NCBI RefSeq assembly: GCF_000764205.1
Contig: NZ_JQDZ01000041.1
Coordinates: forward strand, 1 to 64,000
From: Thalassotalea sp. ND16A
GTDB lineage: Bacteria; Pseudomonadota; Gammaproteobacteria; Enterobacterales; Alteromonadaceae
DNA length: 64,000 nt
Direction: 5' to 3'
Made by a program: the position numbers and the translations under genes. Under the pieces are notes generated by a model. The model made no database searches. It saw nothing but the letters and a program-made list of their open reading frames with translations, and was not told where the DNA came from. Shown here piece by piece: positions 10,543 through 20,339 of the stretch. Each line of letters opens with the position of its first letter. The stretch's first letter is position 1.

Positions 10543-11325
10543 TTAGTTAACTCCGTGTAGTACATTCATAAAGGCACGACGTAAATCTTCATCGCTTGCT
10601 TGTTGTTTAAAATCGCTAACCGTACCATCAAAGCAACTTTTGCCTTGATTTATCACCGATACTCGATCGGCGAGTAACGCTATCTCATCTAAGTGATGGG
10701 TCGAAAAAATGACTGCCGTGCCCTGCTCTCGCATTAACTGCACAAATTCAAGAATGGTTTCGGTAGCCATGATATCCAGGCCGGTAGTTGGCTCATCCAA
10801 TACCAATACTTCCGGTTTGTGGATCACTGCACGGGCTATTGATACTTTCTGCTGCATACCGGTAGATAAGTCCTCAACCCGACGCTCTAAATATGCGGTA
10901 ATATCTAAATCTTGATAAATTTCATCGGCATCATTTTTCAGAAACTCATCACTTACGCCATGTAATTTTGCAAAGAACTCGATATTCTCCCTTGCCGTGA
11001 GTCGACCATAAAGGCCGGTTTTTCCCGATAAGAAGCCTATTTTTTGTTTTGCGACTTTCGGTTTCTTTACCACATCAACATCGTTGACAATGATTGCCCC
11101 GGAATCTGGCTTAAGTGCGGTCGATAAGATTCTTAAGGTGGTGGTTTTGCCGGCGCCATTGGGGCCAAGCAATCCTAGCACTTCACCTTTTTTACAATGA
11201 AAACTGACATCTTTTAAGGCGTGAAACTGGTTACCCTGTTCGCGCGGATCTTTTGTCGTTGCCAGGCTGTTTTTTTTATTTGCTTTCATTGCAAATGTTT
11301 TCGTTAAATTCTCAACTGAAATCAT
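10543..11325 (-). CDS. ABC transporter ATP-binding protein (NatA-like)
   Basis: A 260-aa ATPase with Walker A GPNGAGKTTT, the signature loop LSTGMQQK, Walker B VLVLDEPTTGLD and the H-loop motif STHHLDE. The N-terminus has an inserted lysine-rich segment of about 25 residues (around 14-35) between the first beta strand and Walker A, longer than in typical NatA. First gene of a two-gene operon with the ABC-2 permease, with which it should form a dimeric exporter. The sequence gives no direct indication of substrate. Confidence 0.9.
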   Translation of the reverse strand: MISVENLTKTFAMKANKKNSLATTKDPREQGNQFHALKDVSFHCKKGEVLGLLGPNGAGKTTTLRILSTALKPDSGAIIVNDVDVVKKPKVAKQKIGFLSGKTGLYGRLTARENIEFFAKLHGVSDEFLKNDADEIYQDLDITAYLERRVEDLSTGMQQKVSIARAVIHKPEVLVLDEPTTGLDIMATETILEFVQLMREQGTAVIFSTHHLDEIALLADRVSVINQGKSCFDGTVSDFKQQASDEDLRRAFMNVLHGVN

Positions 11326-11582
11326 TAAAATCCTTTATTATTATGATGTTATTATTACTCAGCAAGCAAAAAAGAAATTGGTGGCGGATAAAAATCTGCA
11401 AAACCAACGGTTTGATTATGCAGCTATCCAGATTGCTTTCAATTGTAACCTTGTTACTAGACAAAGCAATCCATTAATCTCAAAAGGTGTTACAAATTGC
11501 AACAGTTAGCAACAAATGCTTTATTTGTGAGAATACAAGGGGTAGATTAACGGATCTCGATTGATAAAATGAAAAATATACA

Positions 11583-13211
11583 ATGAATAAATCCATAAAA
11601 CTTATCAGCATGTGTTGTACCTTGGCTGTGACCTGTGCAGCCAGTGCCAAAACATTTGAACAAGCCTATCAAGGTATCTCGGCAAGCAAATTACATCAGC
11701 ACGTAAAAACCATATCCTCTGATGAATTTGAAGGTCGTCTGCCAACTTCTGCCGGAGAAAAGAAAGTACTCGATTGTTTAACCCGCGAATTTAAAACAGC
11801 AGGATGGCAACCAGGCAACAACGGCAGTTTTTTACAACCGGTTGAACTGGCTGAAGTCACCGCCCTTGCCGAGATGAAATTAACCATTAAAGGTAAAGGC
11901 AAGTCGGAGCAGTTTAACTATGTTGAAGACATGGTGTTAGGGACTTCCAGATTCAGCGAACTTGAGCAAATTAAAGACTCAGAAATTGTTTTTGTTGGCT
12001 ATGGTGTGAATGCTCCAGAGTATAAATGGAATGATTATGAAGGCATAGATGTTAAGGGCAAGACAGTGGTAATGCTGGTTAACGATCCTGGCTTTGCTTC
12101 TGAAATCCCAAGTCTGTTTACCGGTAGTGCGATGACTTATTATGGCCGTTGGACATATAAGTATGAAGAAGCAAGCCGTCAAGGCGCTGCTGCTGCTATT
12201 ATCGTTCATGAAACTGCGCCAGCGTCTTACGGCTGGTCAGTGGTAACCAATAGTTGGACTGGCCCACAATACAGCTTATATCGCGAAGATGGTAATAAAG
12301 GCAGGGTTCAAATTGAAGGTTGGTTGTCTTTAGCCAGCACCAAAGCGATGTTTGCCCAAGCTGGACTTGATTTCACCACGTATAAAAACAAAGCGATGCA
12401 AGGGCCTATCAGTAAACCATTAGGGTTAACGGCATCGGCAACGGTGAAAAGTACCGTTAAAAAGTCTAGCTCATACAACTTTATCGCCACCTTGCCTGGC
12501 AGTGAAACTCCAGATGAACACGTACTACTGACTGGTCATTGGGATCATATAGGTAAAAATGATGATTTACCCGGGGATAAAATTTATAACGGCGCGCACG
12601 ATAACGCTACCGGTATCGGCGGTATCATTGAGATTGCCAATGCTTTATCCAGCCTGGATAAAGCGCCAAAGCGTTCTGTTACGGTTATTGCCACGACGGC
12701 AGAAGAGCAAGGTTTGCTTGGTTCAAAGTACTACGCCCAACACCCGGTATATGCTTTGAATAAAACCGTTGGCGTATTGAATTTAGACAGCTTGAATATT
12801 CTAGGCAAAACTAAAGATTTGGTGGTTAACGGTTTAGGTAAATCAGAAATGGAGAATTATCTGAAAGTCGCTGCTAATAAACAAAATAGAGTATTGGTAA
12901 AAGAAACCAACCCTGGTGCTGGTAGTTACTATCGCTCTGATCATTTCAATTTTGCCAAAGTTGGCGTGCCGGCATTATACGCTGGTGGTGGCGGTAAGCC
13001 TGTTGATGCGGAAACTGCCGCATATCGCAAGGCGACGTTACCTAAAATGCGCAAATGTTATCATCAGGCCTGTGATGAATATAATCCAGAGTGGGACTTT
13101 TCCGGTGCAATACAAGATCTACAAGTGACTTTCGATGTTTTATATCAAGTTGCTGATTCAGAAGATTGGCCACAATGGTCTAAATCAAGCGAATTTCAAC
13201 GGAAAAACTAG
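11583..13211 (+). CDS. Secreted M28-family zinc aminopeptidase
   Basis: A 542-aa protein with a Sec signal peptide (basic start, hydrophobic run, cleavage after ASAKT-like sequence around residue 22). Residues about 100-300 include a protease-associated insert. The M28 metal ligands are visible: His319 and Asp321 in GHWDHIGK, Asp340 in GAHDNATG, the catalytic Glu pair at 374-375 in TAEEQGLLG, Asp in NLDSLN, and His454 in RSDHFNF. It should remove N-terminal residues from peptides in the periplasm or outside the cell using two zinc ions. Single-gene unit with a 257-bp AT-rich upstream region. Confidence 0.9.
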   Translation: MNKSIKLISMCCTLAVTCAASAKTFEQAYQGISASKLHQHVKTISSDEFEGRLPTSAGEKKVLDCLTREFKTAGWQPGNNGSFLQPVELAEVTALAEMKLTIKGKGKSEQFNYVEDMVLGTSRFSELEQIKDSEIVFVGYGVNAPEYKWNDYEGIDVKGKTVVMLVNDPGFASEIPSLFTGSAMTYYGRWTYKYEEASRQGAAAAIIVHETAPASYGWSVVTNSWTGPQYSLYREDGNKGRVQIEGWLSLASTKAMFAQAGLDFTTYKNKAMQGPISKPLGLTASATVKSTVKKSSSYNFIATLPGSETPDEHVLLTGHWDHIGKNDDLPGDKIYNGAHDNATGIGGIIEIANALSSLDKAPKRSVTVIATTAEEQGLLGSKYYAQHPVYALNKTVGVLNLDSLNILGKTKDLVVNGLGKSEMENYLKVAANKQNRVLVKETNPGAGSYYRSDHFNFAKVGVPALYAGGGGKPVDAETAAYRKATLPKMRKCYHQACDEYNPEWDFSGAIQDLQVTFDVLYQVADSEDWPQWSKSSEFQRKN

Positions 13212-13366
13212 AAAAATTAGAAAAATTATAACTTATGCCATTTTTTTTCAGTATTTTGAAGTAATTATTCTAATTCTTAGCGAATTGCTATTGATTTTTA
13301 CCAGTAAATATTAGATTCTCACTGGTGAATAAATTTCGATTTTGATTAATAAAGGAAACACGCATT

Positions 13367-15031
13367 ATGTGTTCAATTTTTTGTATTCTGGACATCAAGT
13401 CTGATGCCAGTAAATTAAGGGAGCAAGCCATTGAGTTCTCCCGCTTGCTAAGACACCGTGGACCCGACTGGTCTGGGGTATATTCCAATGACAACGCAAT
13501 ATTAGTGCACGAGCGCTTGGCGATTGTTGATACCGAAAATGGCGCACAACCTTTATATAATCAAAATCGAAATAATGTGTTAGCTGTTAATGGCGAGATC
13601 TACAATCACAAACAACTCGAAGCTAATTTAACGGTTGATTATGCGTTTCAGACCAAATCTGACTGTGAAGTGATTTTACCTTTGTATGCAGAGTTTGGCG
13701 TTAACTTTATCGATAAATTACAAGGCATGTTTGCCTTCTGTTTATATAATCAGGCAGACAACAGCTATTTAGTCGCTCGTGATCATATGGGCATCATTCC
13801 GTTATACATGGGTAATGATGAACATGGTAACTTCTATGTTGCTTCAGAAATGAAAGCGTTAATGCCAATTTGTAACACGGTGAGCGAATTTCCTCCGGGA
13901 CATTTCTTAGATAGTAATGACGGCGAAATCAAGCCTTACTATCAACGCGACTGGACCGATTATGAAGCCATAAAAAATAATGAAACCGACATTGCTGAAT
14001 TACGTACTGCGTTTGAGCAATCGGTAAAAGGTCACTTGATGACCGATGTGCCTTATGGCGTTTTACTCTCTGGTGGTTTGGATTCGTCGTTAGTATCGTC
14101 AATTACGCAAAAATTTGCCGCCCGTCGTATCGAAGAAAATGATCTTAGTGAAGCCTGGTGGCCAAAAGTGCATTCATTTGCCTGTGGTTTAGAAGGTTCA
14201 CCTGACTTAATCGCCGCACAAAAAGTGGCAGATTCTATTGGTACCATTCACCACAGTATTACCTTTACCGTACAAGATGGTATTGATGCGTTAAAAGAAG
14301 TGATTTATCACATCGAAACCTACGATGTTACTACCATTCGTGCTTCGACCCCGATGTATTTGATGGCCCGTAAAATCAAAGCTATGGGTATCAAAATGGT
14401 ACTTTCAGGTGAAGGTGCGGATGAAATTTTTGGCGGTTACTTATACTTCCACAAAGCGCCTAACGCGCAAGAATTTCATCAAGAGTTAGTACGCAAGCTT
14501 GATAAACTGCATATGTTTGATTGTTTGCGGGCAAATAAATCCATGTCTGCCTGGGGCATTGAAGCTCGTGTTCCGTTTTTAGATAAAGAATTTATGGACG
14601 TTGCCATGCGCATCAACCCTGAAGACAAGATGTGTAAAGACGGTAAAATTGAGAAACATGTGTTACGTTCTGCCTTTGAAGGTTATTTACCAGAAGAAAT
14701 CTTGTGGCGTCAAAAAGAGCAATTTTCTGATGGTGTTGGCTATTCCTGGATTGACAGTTTAAAAGAACACGTTGAAGAGCAAGTGAGCGATCAACAACTG
14801 GCCAACGCAGAATTCAAATTTCCACACAATACGCCAGATACGAAAGAAGCCTATTTCTATCGTACTATATTTGAACAACACTTCCCGCTTGCCTCGGCTG
14901 CAGAATGTGTACCCGGTGGTAAATCAGTTGCCTGTTCAACAGAAGCCGCCTTGGCTTGGGATGAAAGCTTTAAGAATATGGCCGATCCTTCAGGCCGTGC
15001 GGTGCAAGCCGTGCATAATGAAAGTTACTAA
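13367..15031 (+). CDS. asnB: Asparagine synthase B (glutamine-hydrolysing)
   Basis: A 554-aa cytoplasmic enzyme making asparagine from aspartate, ATP and glutamine. Cys2 directly after Met1 is the glutaminase nucleophile. RHRGPDWSG and NGEIYNH belong to the N-terminal amidotransferase domain. LLSGGLDSSLVSS is the pyrophosphate loop of the C-terminal synthetase domain. Length matches E. coli AsnB. The ATG follows an AGGAAA site and is fixed by the need for Cys2. Single-gene unit with its own terminator at 15061-15081. Confidence 0.97.
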   Translation: MCSIFCILDIKSDASKLREQAIEFSRLLRHRGPDWSGVYSNDNAILVHERLAIVDTENGAQPLYNQNRNNVLAVNGEIYNHKQLEANLTVDYAFQTKSDCEVILPLYAEFGVNFIDKLQGMFAFCLYNQADNSYLVARDHMGIIPLYMGNDEHGNFYVASEMKALMPICNTVSEFPPGHFLDSNDGEIKPYYQRDWTDYEAIKNNETDIAELRTAFEQSVKGHLMTDVPYGVLLSGGLDSSLVSSITQKFAARRIEENDLSEAWWPKVHSFACGLEGSPDLIAAQKVADSIGTIHHSITFTVQDGIDALKEVIYHIETYDVTTIRASTPMYLMARKIKAMGIKMVLSGEGADEIFGGYLYFHKAPNAQEFHQELVRKLDKLHMFDCLRANKSMSAWGIEARVPFLDKEFMDVAMRINPEDKMCKDGKIEKHVLRSAFEGYLPEEILWRQKEQFSDGVGYSWIDSLKEHVEEQVSDQQLANAEFKFPHNTPDTKEAYFYRTIFEQHFPLASAAECVPGGKSVACSTEAALAWDESFKNMADPSGRAVQAVHNESY

Positions 15032-15060
15032 TTTGTAGCGATTAGCAAAAACGATAAAAG

Positions 15061-15081
15061 CCAGTGTTCCACTGGTTTTTT
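15061..15081 (+). terminator. Intrinsic terminator of asnB
   Basis: CCAGTG-TTC-CACTGG hairpin followed by a run of seven T, 30 bp after the asnB stop. Confidence 0.9.
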
Positions 15082-15086
15082 TATTA

Positions 15087-15217
15087 GGGTTGGCGGGGTT
15101 TTAACCTCGCATCGTAATTTGCCGTAATCAAGGTAACGTGGCTATCGCCAAAACGCGAGACTAAAGTCCCGCCAACCTTGGAAACGTAACCGCTGGTTGG
15201 CGGGGTTTTAACCTCGC
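15087..15217. repeat. Short intergenic repeat, three copies in mixed orientation
   Basis: GGTTGGCGGGGTTTTAACCTCGC occurs at about 15088-15110 and again at 15195-15217. A diverged inverted copy (GCGAGACTAAAGTCCCGCCAACC) lies at 15155-15177. Together they can fold into alternative stems between the convergent asnB and fumC genes. A related copy lies at 44677-44699 upstream of pepN, so this is a dispersed family. Confidence 0.85.
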
Positions 15218-15230
15218 GTAATTTCACCCA

Positions 15231-16628
15231 TCAATTCCCTTTCGGGCCAGTCATTTGCTCAGGCACAACCCATTGTTTAAACTGCTCTGCAGTCACTAAT
15301 TTTAGGGCAACAGCCGCTTCGATAAGTGTGCAGCCATCCCGATGAGCTCGTTTGGCGATTCTACTGGCATCATCATAGCCAATATGTGGATTTAGTGCCG
15401 TAACCAGCATTAATGATTTATTAACTAGTTCCGCTATATGCTCCTCATTAGCGCAGATACCAGTTACACATTTTTCGGTAAAACACTGGCACCCATCGGC
15501 AAGCAAACGGACGGATTGCAACAAATTATAAATAATGACGGGTTTGAACGCATTCAGTTCAAAATGGCCACTCGAACCAGCAATTGAAATGGTTACATGA
15601 TTTCCCATTACCTGCGCAGCAATCATGGTCAACGCCTCACATTGTGTTGGGTTTACCTTACCGGGCATAATCGACGAACCGGGTTCATTTTCAGGAAGGC
15701 GAATTTCACCAATACCACAACGTGGCCCTGATCCTAGCAGGCGCATATCGTTGGCAATTTTCATTAAACTGACCGCGATAGTATTTAACGCGCCACTAGC
15801 CTCAACCATAGCATCGTGAGCAGCCAGTGCTTCAAATTTATTGTCTGCCGTGCTAAAGGGAAGTTTGCTCACCTTTGCCACTTGCTCGGCAAACTTGCCA
15901 TCAAAACCTTTGACCGTATTGAGCCCAGTGCCAACACCAGTACCACCTTGAGCCAGCGGGTAAAGTGCCGGCAATATCGCTTCAACTCTGCGGATGGCGT
16001 TATTCATTTGTGCGCTGTAACCCGAAAATTCCTGTCCAAGTGTCAATGGGGTTGCATCCTGCATATGCGTTCTGCCAATTTTTACCAATTGCGTAAATGA
16101 TTTAGACTTAGCATTTAATTCATCATGTAGGTAATGTAATGCCGGTAATAAACGATGGCTGATCTCTTCAACCGCAGCAATATGCATCGCCGTAGGAAAG
16201 ACATCATTTGACGACTGCCCCATATTGCAATGATCGTTAGGGTGAACTGGTGTTTTGCTGCCTTTAATGCCACCGAGAAGTTCAATTGCCCGGTTGCTAA
16301 TCACTTCATTAGTATTCATATTACTTTGCGTCCCTGAGCCGGTCTGCCAAACAGAGAGCGGAAAGTGCTCATCGAGTTTACCTGCCATGACCTCTGCAGC
16401 GGCCTTAATGATCGCCTTAGCAACTAAGGGTTTTAGCAGTCCAAAATCCTTATTCACCTGTGCGGCTGACTGTTTGACAATGCCCAGGGCTCGAATTAAC
16501 GGCTTGGGCATTGTTTCCACGCCAATAGGAAAATTCTTTAAGGACCGCGCCGATTGCGCGCCATAGTACTTATCACGTGGGACTTTTAACTCGCCAAATG
16601 AGTCACTTTCGATACGGTATTTGGTCAT
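15231..16628 (-). CDS. fumC: Class II fumarate hydratase
   Basis: A 465-aa enzyme of the fumarase/aspartase superfamily with the signature [16 protein letters not shown] (catalytic serine loop), the SSNDVFPT motif and [11 protein letters not shown]. It interconverts fumarate and malate in the TCA cycle without an iron-sulfur cluster. The frame opens at a TTG at 16640, but ATG 16628 gives the usual start [13 protein letters not shown]. It converges with asnB and stands alone. The TSND-type SSNDVFPT and GSS motifs favour fumarase over aspartase; aspartase remains less likely. Confidence 0.93.
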   Translation of the reverse strand: MTKYRIESDSFGELKVPRDKYYGAQSARSLKNFPIGVETMPKPLIRALGIVKQSAAQVNKDFGLLKPLVAKAIIKAAAEVMAGKLDEHFPLSVWQTGSGTQSNMNTNEVISNRAIELLGGIKGSKTPVHPNDHCNMGQSSNDVFPTAMHIAAVEEISHRLLPALHYLHDELNAKSKSFTQLVKIGRTHMQDATPLTLGQEFSGYSAQMNNAIRRVEAILPALYPLAQGGTGVGTGLNTVKGFDGKFAEQVAKVSKLPFSTADNKFEALAAHDAMVEASGALNTIAVSLMKIANDMRLLGSGPRCGIGEIRLPENEPGSSIMPGKVNPTQCEALTMIAAQVMGNHVTISIAGSSGHFELNAFKPVIIYNLLQSVRLLADGCQCFTEKCVTGICANEEHIAELVNKSLMLVTALNPHIGYDDASRIAKRAHRDGCTLIEAAVALKLVTAEQFKQWVVPEQMTGPKGN

Positions 16629-16788
16629 AGTTTTGCCCAATCAATAAATGCAATCACGGTTACAATCCGTATTTTGGTTGAGTTAATTATAGACAATGAC
16701 CACAACAGCACAGTAACGCCTGCCTCAGGCATTGAATTAATATTGAAGATTCATTTTAATGGACTGTCGGCTAAAGCTGAAGTTAGTC

Positions 16789-17199
16789 TTATTTGAGTCG
16801 CTTATTTTTGGTAAACTTCTGCCAGAGAAAGATAATGCTCCATATGTAGACCAAGACTAGTCCTATCATCAACACAGCCCCCCAAAAGGATATTGGTAAG
16901 AGGTATGCGTTATCACTACCATCCGTTGCGATGAGATAAACCCATTCGTCCAAAGCCATACTCAAACCAATACCAAATACAATCGAGGTGATATCGAGTA
17001 GACGATTATTACCACTAAATATTACTAATGGGATCCCGGCAAAAGTGATCAATAACAAACCGCTAAATAAATGATGTATGTTGTAAGAACCAAGGTCAAA
17101 ATTTGTATCTGGAAATAAATGAAGATATACCCGCAACAAAAAAAGTGTGATTACCATGGAGAGCGCAATTAAACTGGCTCTTTTCTTATTCAAACTCAC
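16789..17199 (-). CDS. Small integral membrane protein of unknown function
   Basis: A 136-aa protein with about four predicted membrane segments (around residues 8-28, 42-62, 66-85 and 100-126) and a basic C-terminal tail. It starts with GTG, preceded by AGGTGA. The conserved-looking core is HHLFSGLLL and the polar GIGLSMALDEWVY between membrane spans, which contains acidic residues. I do not recognise the family. It is flanked by fumC and a CMD-like gene on the same strand, with gaps above 100 bp, so it may be monocistronic. Confidence 0.65.
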   Translation of the reverse strand: MSLNKKRASLIALSMVITLFLLRVYLHLFPDTNFDLGSYNIHHLFSGLLLITFAGIPLVIFSGNNRLLDITSIVFGIGLSMALDEWVYLIATDGSDNAYLLPISFWGAVLMIGLVLVYIWSIIFLWQKFTKNKRLK

Positions 17200-17321
17200 A
17201 AAAATTCACCTGTATTTAAAGTGAAAACTAAAACATGATTAAATCACAAAAGCACCTGGTAACCATCAAATACCCATACTATTTATCGCTGTAACTATTG
17301 CCAGAAGGTACTATTCCGAGC

Positions 17322-17639
17322 TTAAGAGTTTTCAATTACATCCTCAGCCCAACTCAATGCCGCCATAACGTTGGGAAACCCAATAGTGCTGGTGAGCAAA
17401 ATAAGGGTGTGATAAATTTCATCAGCTTGTGCACCTGCATTGATGGCTCTTTTGGTATGGCTGTGTACCGCGCCTTCAGAACGAATCGATGCTGCCGCCG
17501 CGAGCTGAACCAGTTGCGCAGTTTTATTATCTATCGGCCCTTCTTGTTTTATCGTTGTTCCCAGTACTTCCACTGCATTAATAAAGTCCGGATGTTTTGC
17601 TTTGATCTTTAAGTATTGTTTAGACGGGGTTGTTTCCAT
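17322..17639 (-). CDS. Carboxymuconolactone decarboxylase (CMD/AhpD-like) family protein without CxxC
   Basis: A 105-aa all-helical CMD-fold protein from ATG 17639; an upstream extension to 17693 is open but lacks family similarity. The core is LVQLAAAASIRSEGAVHSHTKRAINAGA followed in order by a helix with GFPNVMAALSWAEDVI (split here only by a short linker). AhpD-type peroxidase partners need a CxxC in the first helix; here the position reads EGAVHSH with no cysteine, so thiol peroxidase activity is not expected. The Glu and two His could form another active site. Function unknown. Confidence 0.8.
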   Translation of the reverse strand: METTPSKQYLKIKAKHPDFINAVEVLGTTIKQEGPIDNKTAQLVQLAAAASIRSEGAVHSHTKRAINAGAQADEIYHTLILLTSTIGFPNVMAALSWAEDVIENS

Positions 17640-17805
17640 AAAATTAACCTTAGATATTTTAAATATCGTTCTGCAAAATAATAGCCTTATCAAATATTAG
17701 CTTAGTTAAATATAGCAAAATAGTAATCCGCAATTTCACAATGGGCCTGAAAACAAGTATGCTGATACCAAATTGCTATAAGCAAATTTCAACTAAGAAA
17801 CAATT

Positions 17806-19026
17806 ATGATCATTAATAAAACCATGATTGCCAGCACTTTTTTATTGGCCACAACTTTTATTCTGACCGGCTGCGAGAACGAAGCGGAAGTTAAAAATGA
17901 GAAAACCAGAGGGGCTGAATTGGCGCAAAAATATATTATTTTAGATGGCCACATTGATGTTCCTTATCGTTTAGAAAAGAACTGGCAAGATGTCAGCAAA
18001 GCCACATCAGATGGCGATTTTGACTATCCTAGAGCAAAAGCCGGCGGCTTAAATGCTCCTTTCATGTCTATCTATATACCTGCCGTGTTACAACTTACCG
18101 GCGGCAGTAAAGAGCTTGCCGATAAACTGATTGATGGTGTTGAAACAATCGTTGCCAATGCTCCTGATAAATTTGCTGTTGCCACAAGCGTGAAAGATGT
18201 GCAGCAGCACTTTGCACAAGGACTTATTTCATTGCCGATGGGGATGGAAAATGGCAGTCCAATTGAAGGTAAACTTGAAAATTTAACGCACTTTTATCAC
18301 CGCGGTGTCCGTTACATTACTTTATCGCATTCGAAAGCGAATCATATCTCCGATTCCTCCTATGACCCGCTACGCCCTGCCCGCGGATTAACCGATTTTG
18401 GTAAAGCTTTGGTAGCCGAGATGAATAATATCGGCATGATGATCGATGTATCACACATATCTGATGATTCGTTTTATCAGGTGATGGAATTATCAAAGGC
18501 TCCGGTGATTGCATCACATTCATCGGCAAGACATTTTACCCCAGAGTTTGAGCGCAATATGAGTGACGAGATGTTAATGAAACTTGCCAACAATGGTGGT
18601 GTCATTCAGATAAACTTTGGCTCGACCTTTATCTCGAAGAAATCTCGAGCTCATAAAGATACTTACAAAGCTGAACTGGCGAAATTTTTAACGGCAAACA
18701 CTCTAACCAAAGCAAGCCCTGAAGCAAAACAATTTGAGCAAGATTACTTGCAATCAACGCCTTTTCCTTATGCCAGTTTAGATGATGTACTCGATCATTT
18801 TGATCATGTTATTCAACTCATCGGTATTGAGCATGTCGGCATAGGGTCAGATTATGATGGTGTGGGAGATAGCTTACCTACCGGCTTAAAAGATGTTGCC
18901 AGCTACCCTAATTTAATCGATGGCCTACTCGAACGTGGCTACAGTGAAGCAGATATAAGCAAAATACTGTCTGGTAACGTGCTTCGCGTGTGGAGTGAAG
19001 TGGAACACTATGCGGCTGCTCATTAG
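17806..19026 (+). CDS. Membrane dipeptidase (M19 family), lipoprotein
   Basis: A 406-aa zinc dipeptidase. The N-terminal signal ends in a lipobox, ILTGC (Cys23), so the mature protein is probably lipid-anchored in the envelope. M19 metal-site elements are present: the HID motif in LDGHIDVPYR, GMENGSP, IDVSHISD, ASHSSARHF and GIGSDYDG. It should hydrolyse dipeptides, including some with D-residues, in the periplasm. No partner gene is adjacent. A hairpin at 19090-19115 terminates it. Confidence 0.9.
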   Translation: MIINKTMIASTFLLATTFILTGCENEAEVKNEKTRGAELAQKYIILDGHIDVPYRLEKNWQDVSKATSDGDFDYPRAKAGGLNAPFMSIYIPAVLQLTGGSKELADKLIDGVETIVANAPDKFAVATSVKDVQQHFAQGLISLPMGMENGSPIEGKLENLTHFYHRGVRYITLSHSKANHISDSSYDPLRPARGLTDFGKALVAEMNNIGMMIDVSHISDDSFYQVMELSKAPVIASHSSARHFTPEFERNMSDEMLMKLANNGGVIQINFGSTFISKKSRAHKDTYKAELAKFLTANTLTKASPEAKQFEQDYLQSTPFPYASLDDVLDHFDHVIQLIGIEHVGIGSDYDGVGDSLPTGLKDVASYPNLIDGLLERGYSEADISKILSGNVLRVWSEVEHYAAAH

Positions 19027-19341
19027 CCCTGTTTCGATTTACCGTTAATTAACACTAAAAGATGCTGACAGTAGGCAGATGCGCGATTAGGGATCTAAAC
19101 ATTTAGATCCCTTTATATTACCAGTACTTATGCCGTTATCGGCACTCAACATTTTACCTCTGAATTTTAACAAACGAAGAAAGTTTACATATCAACTTCA
19201 ACTACAGCACTTATTACAGGAATTTCTGATGGAATTGTAATGGAGCTTGGTTTTACTCCCAAACACCCAAGGTTGGACCAGCCTATAATTGACAAAGCCT
19301 AGGTTATGCTCTTATATATTAATATAGGAGGAGTGAATTCC
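19027..19341 (+). other. Intergenic region between dipeptidase and universal stress protein genes
   Basis: It holds the terminator hairpin at 19090-19115. Downstream of it I see only AT-rich sequence that must contain the promoter of the stress-protein gene, and the strong AGGAGGAG ribosome binding site at 19326-19333. No further gene is supported. Confidence 0.6.
19090..19115 (+). terminator. Intrinsic terminator of the M19 dipeptidase gene
   Basis: GGGATCTAAA and TTTAGATCCC form a strong hairpin around a CA centre, followed by TTTATATT. Confidence 0.8.
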
Positions 19342-20202
19342 ATGAATAAACAGGTATTGGTTATTGCTGACATAGAAGACGACGATATACTCTCGTTAGA
19401 AAAGGCTCGCGATATTACCCAGCCTATCAACGCGACGGTGGAAATAATCAAATTTATCCAGCATAGCAACGACTCTGACATTACTCTCGAACAGCATATA
19501 GAACAGGCTAAACAATCACTTACCTCCAATATTCATAGCATTTTTGATGATGAGACAGAAATCACTAGCGCAGTGATTGTTAGTGATAACATCGCCGACT
19601 GGGTGGTGAATCGCTGTATTCAAAAACCTGTAGACCTAGTGATCAAGGGGGGGCACCGTAGTGAATCATTGTTTCACACCCCTTCTGACTGGACATTAAC
19701 ACGACATTTACCCTGTCCAATATTGATCGCCAGCCACGTTAAGTGGAAAAGCAAAACCAATATTTTATTAGCTTTGGACTTATCAACCGACGAAAGTCAT
19801 CATCAACAACTAAATTCTTTAATACTACGTTGGGGAGAAGCCTTGTCCGGGGTTACCCACAACCAATTACACGCGATGTATAGTATTCCCATTGCAAAAG
19901 CACTGCTGGAATTTGACGTGGTGAATAAACATTCAGTCAAGCAGAAAAAAGGGGCAGCTGCGCAAGAAAAAATGCAGAAACTGCTGGCTCAGTCTGAGAT
20001 GAGTTCGGTAACCAGTCATATCACCGCAGGGCCACCGGATCGAACCATTCCCCATCAGGCTAACGAATTAAACAGTGATTTGGTGATTATCGGCTGCGTT
20101 GGCCGTGAAGGCGTTAGTGGCTTTTTTTTGGGTAATCTCGCCGAAAAAGTGCTGCATCATTTGCGCACCGATTGTTTGATAATAAAACTCGCACAAGATT
20201 AA
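19342..20202 (+). CDS. Tandem universal stress protein (UspA-fold, UspE-like)
   Basis: A 286-aa protein of two Usp domains. The first, about residues 1-130, ends with the PCPILIASH strand. The second starts with NILLALDLST and ends with the nucleotide-binding motif IIGCVGREGVSGFFLGNLAEKV (G-2x-G-9x-G-S/N type), suggesting that only the second half binds ATP. ATG 19342 is chosen because AGGAGGAG lies 8 bases upstream; the frame is open from 19306. It precedes the Mrp operon on the same strand with 137 bp between, suggesting a stress-related link. UspE-like proteins act in resistance to oxidative and osmotic stress; the exact role is not visible. Confidence 0.85.
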   Translation: MNKQVLVIADIEDDDILSLEKARDITQPINATVEIIKFIQHSNDSDITLEQHIEQAKQSLTSNIHSIFDDETEITSAVIVSDNIADWVVNRCIQKPVDLVIKGGHRSESLFHTPSDWTLTRHLPCPILIASHVKWKSKTNILLALDLSTDESHHQQLNSLILRWGEALSGVTHNQLHAMYSIPIAKALLEFDVVNKHSVKQKKGAAAQEKMQKLLAQSEMSSVTSHITAGPPDRTIPHQANELNSDLVIIGCVGREGVSGFFLGNLAEKVLHHLRTDCLIIKLAQD

Positions 20203-20339
20203 TTAATCTCACGAAATACTGTCAAAAATCAACCAAAATAGAATCGAATATCTCTTCCACCACCTTCAATATATCTGATTTTGTTAGCCACAATGGTAAT
20301 GATTAAAATTTTTTTATAAATACTTAGAGGTGAGGAATC

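Noticed and set aside
13201-13240. Short AAAAATTAG repeats after the M28 gene
   Set aside because: Low-complexity AT-rich sequence without clear unit structure.
17298-17612. 104-aa plus-strand ORF
   Set aside because: It is antisense to the CMD-family gene over most of its length and has no family features.
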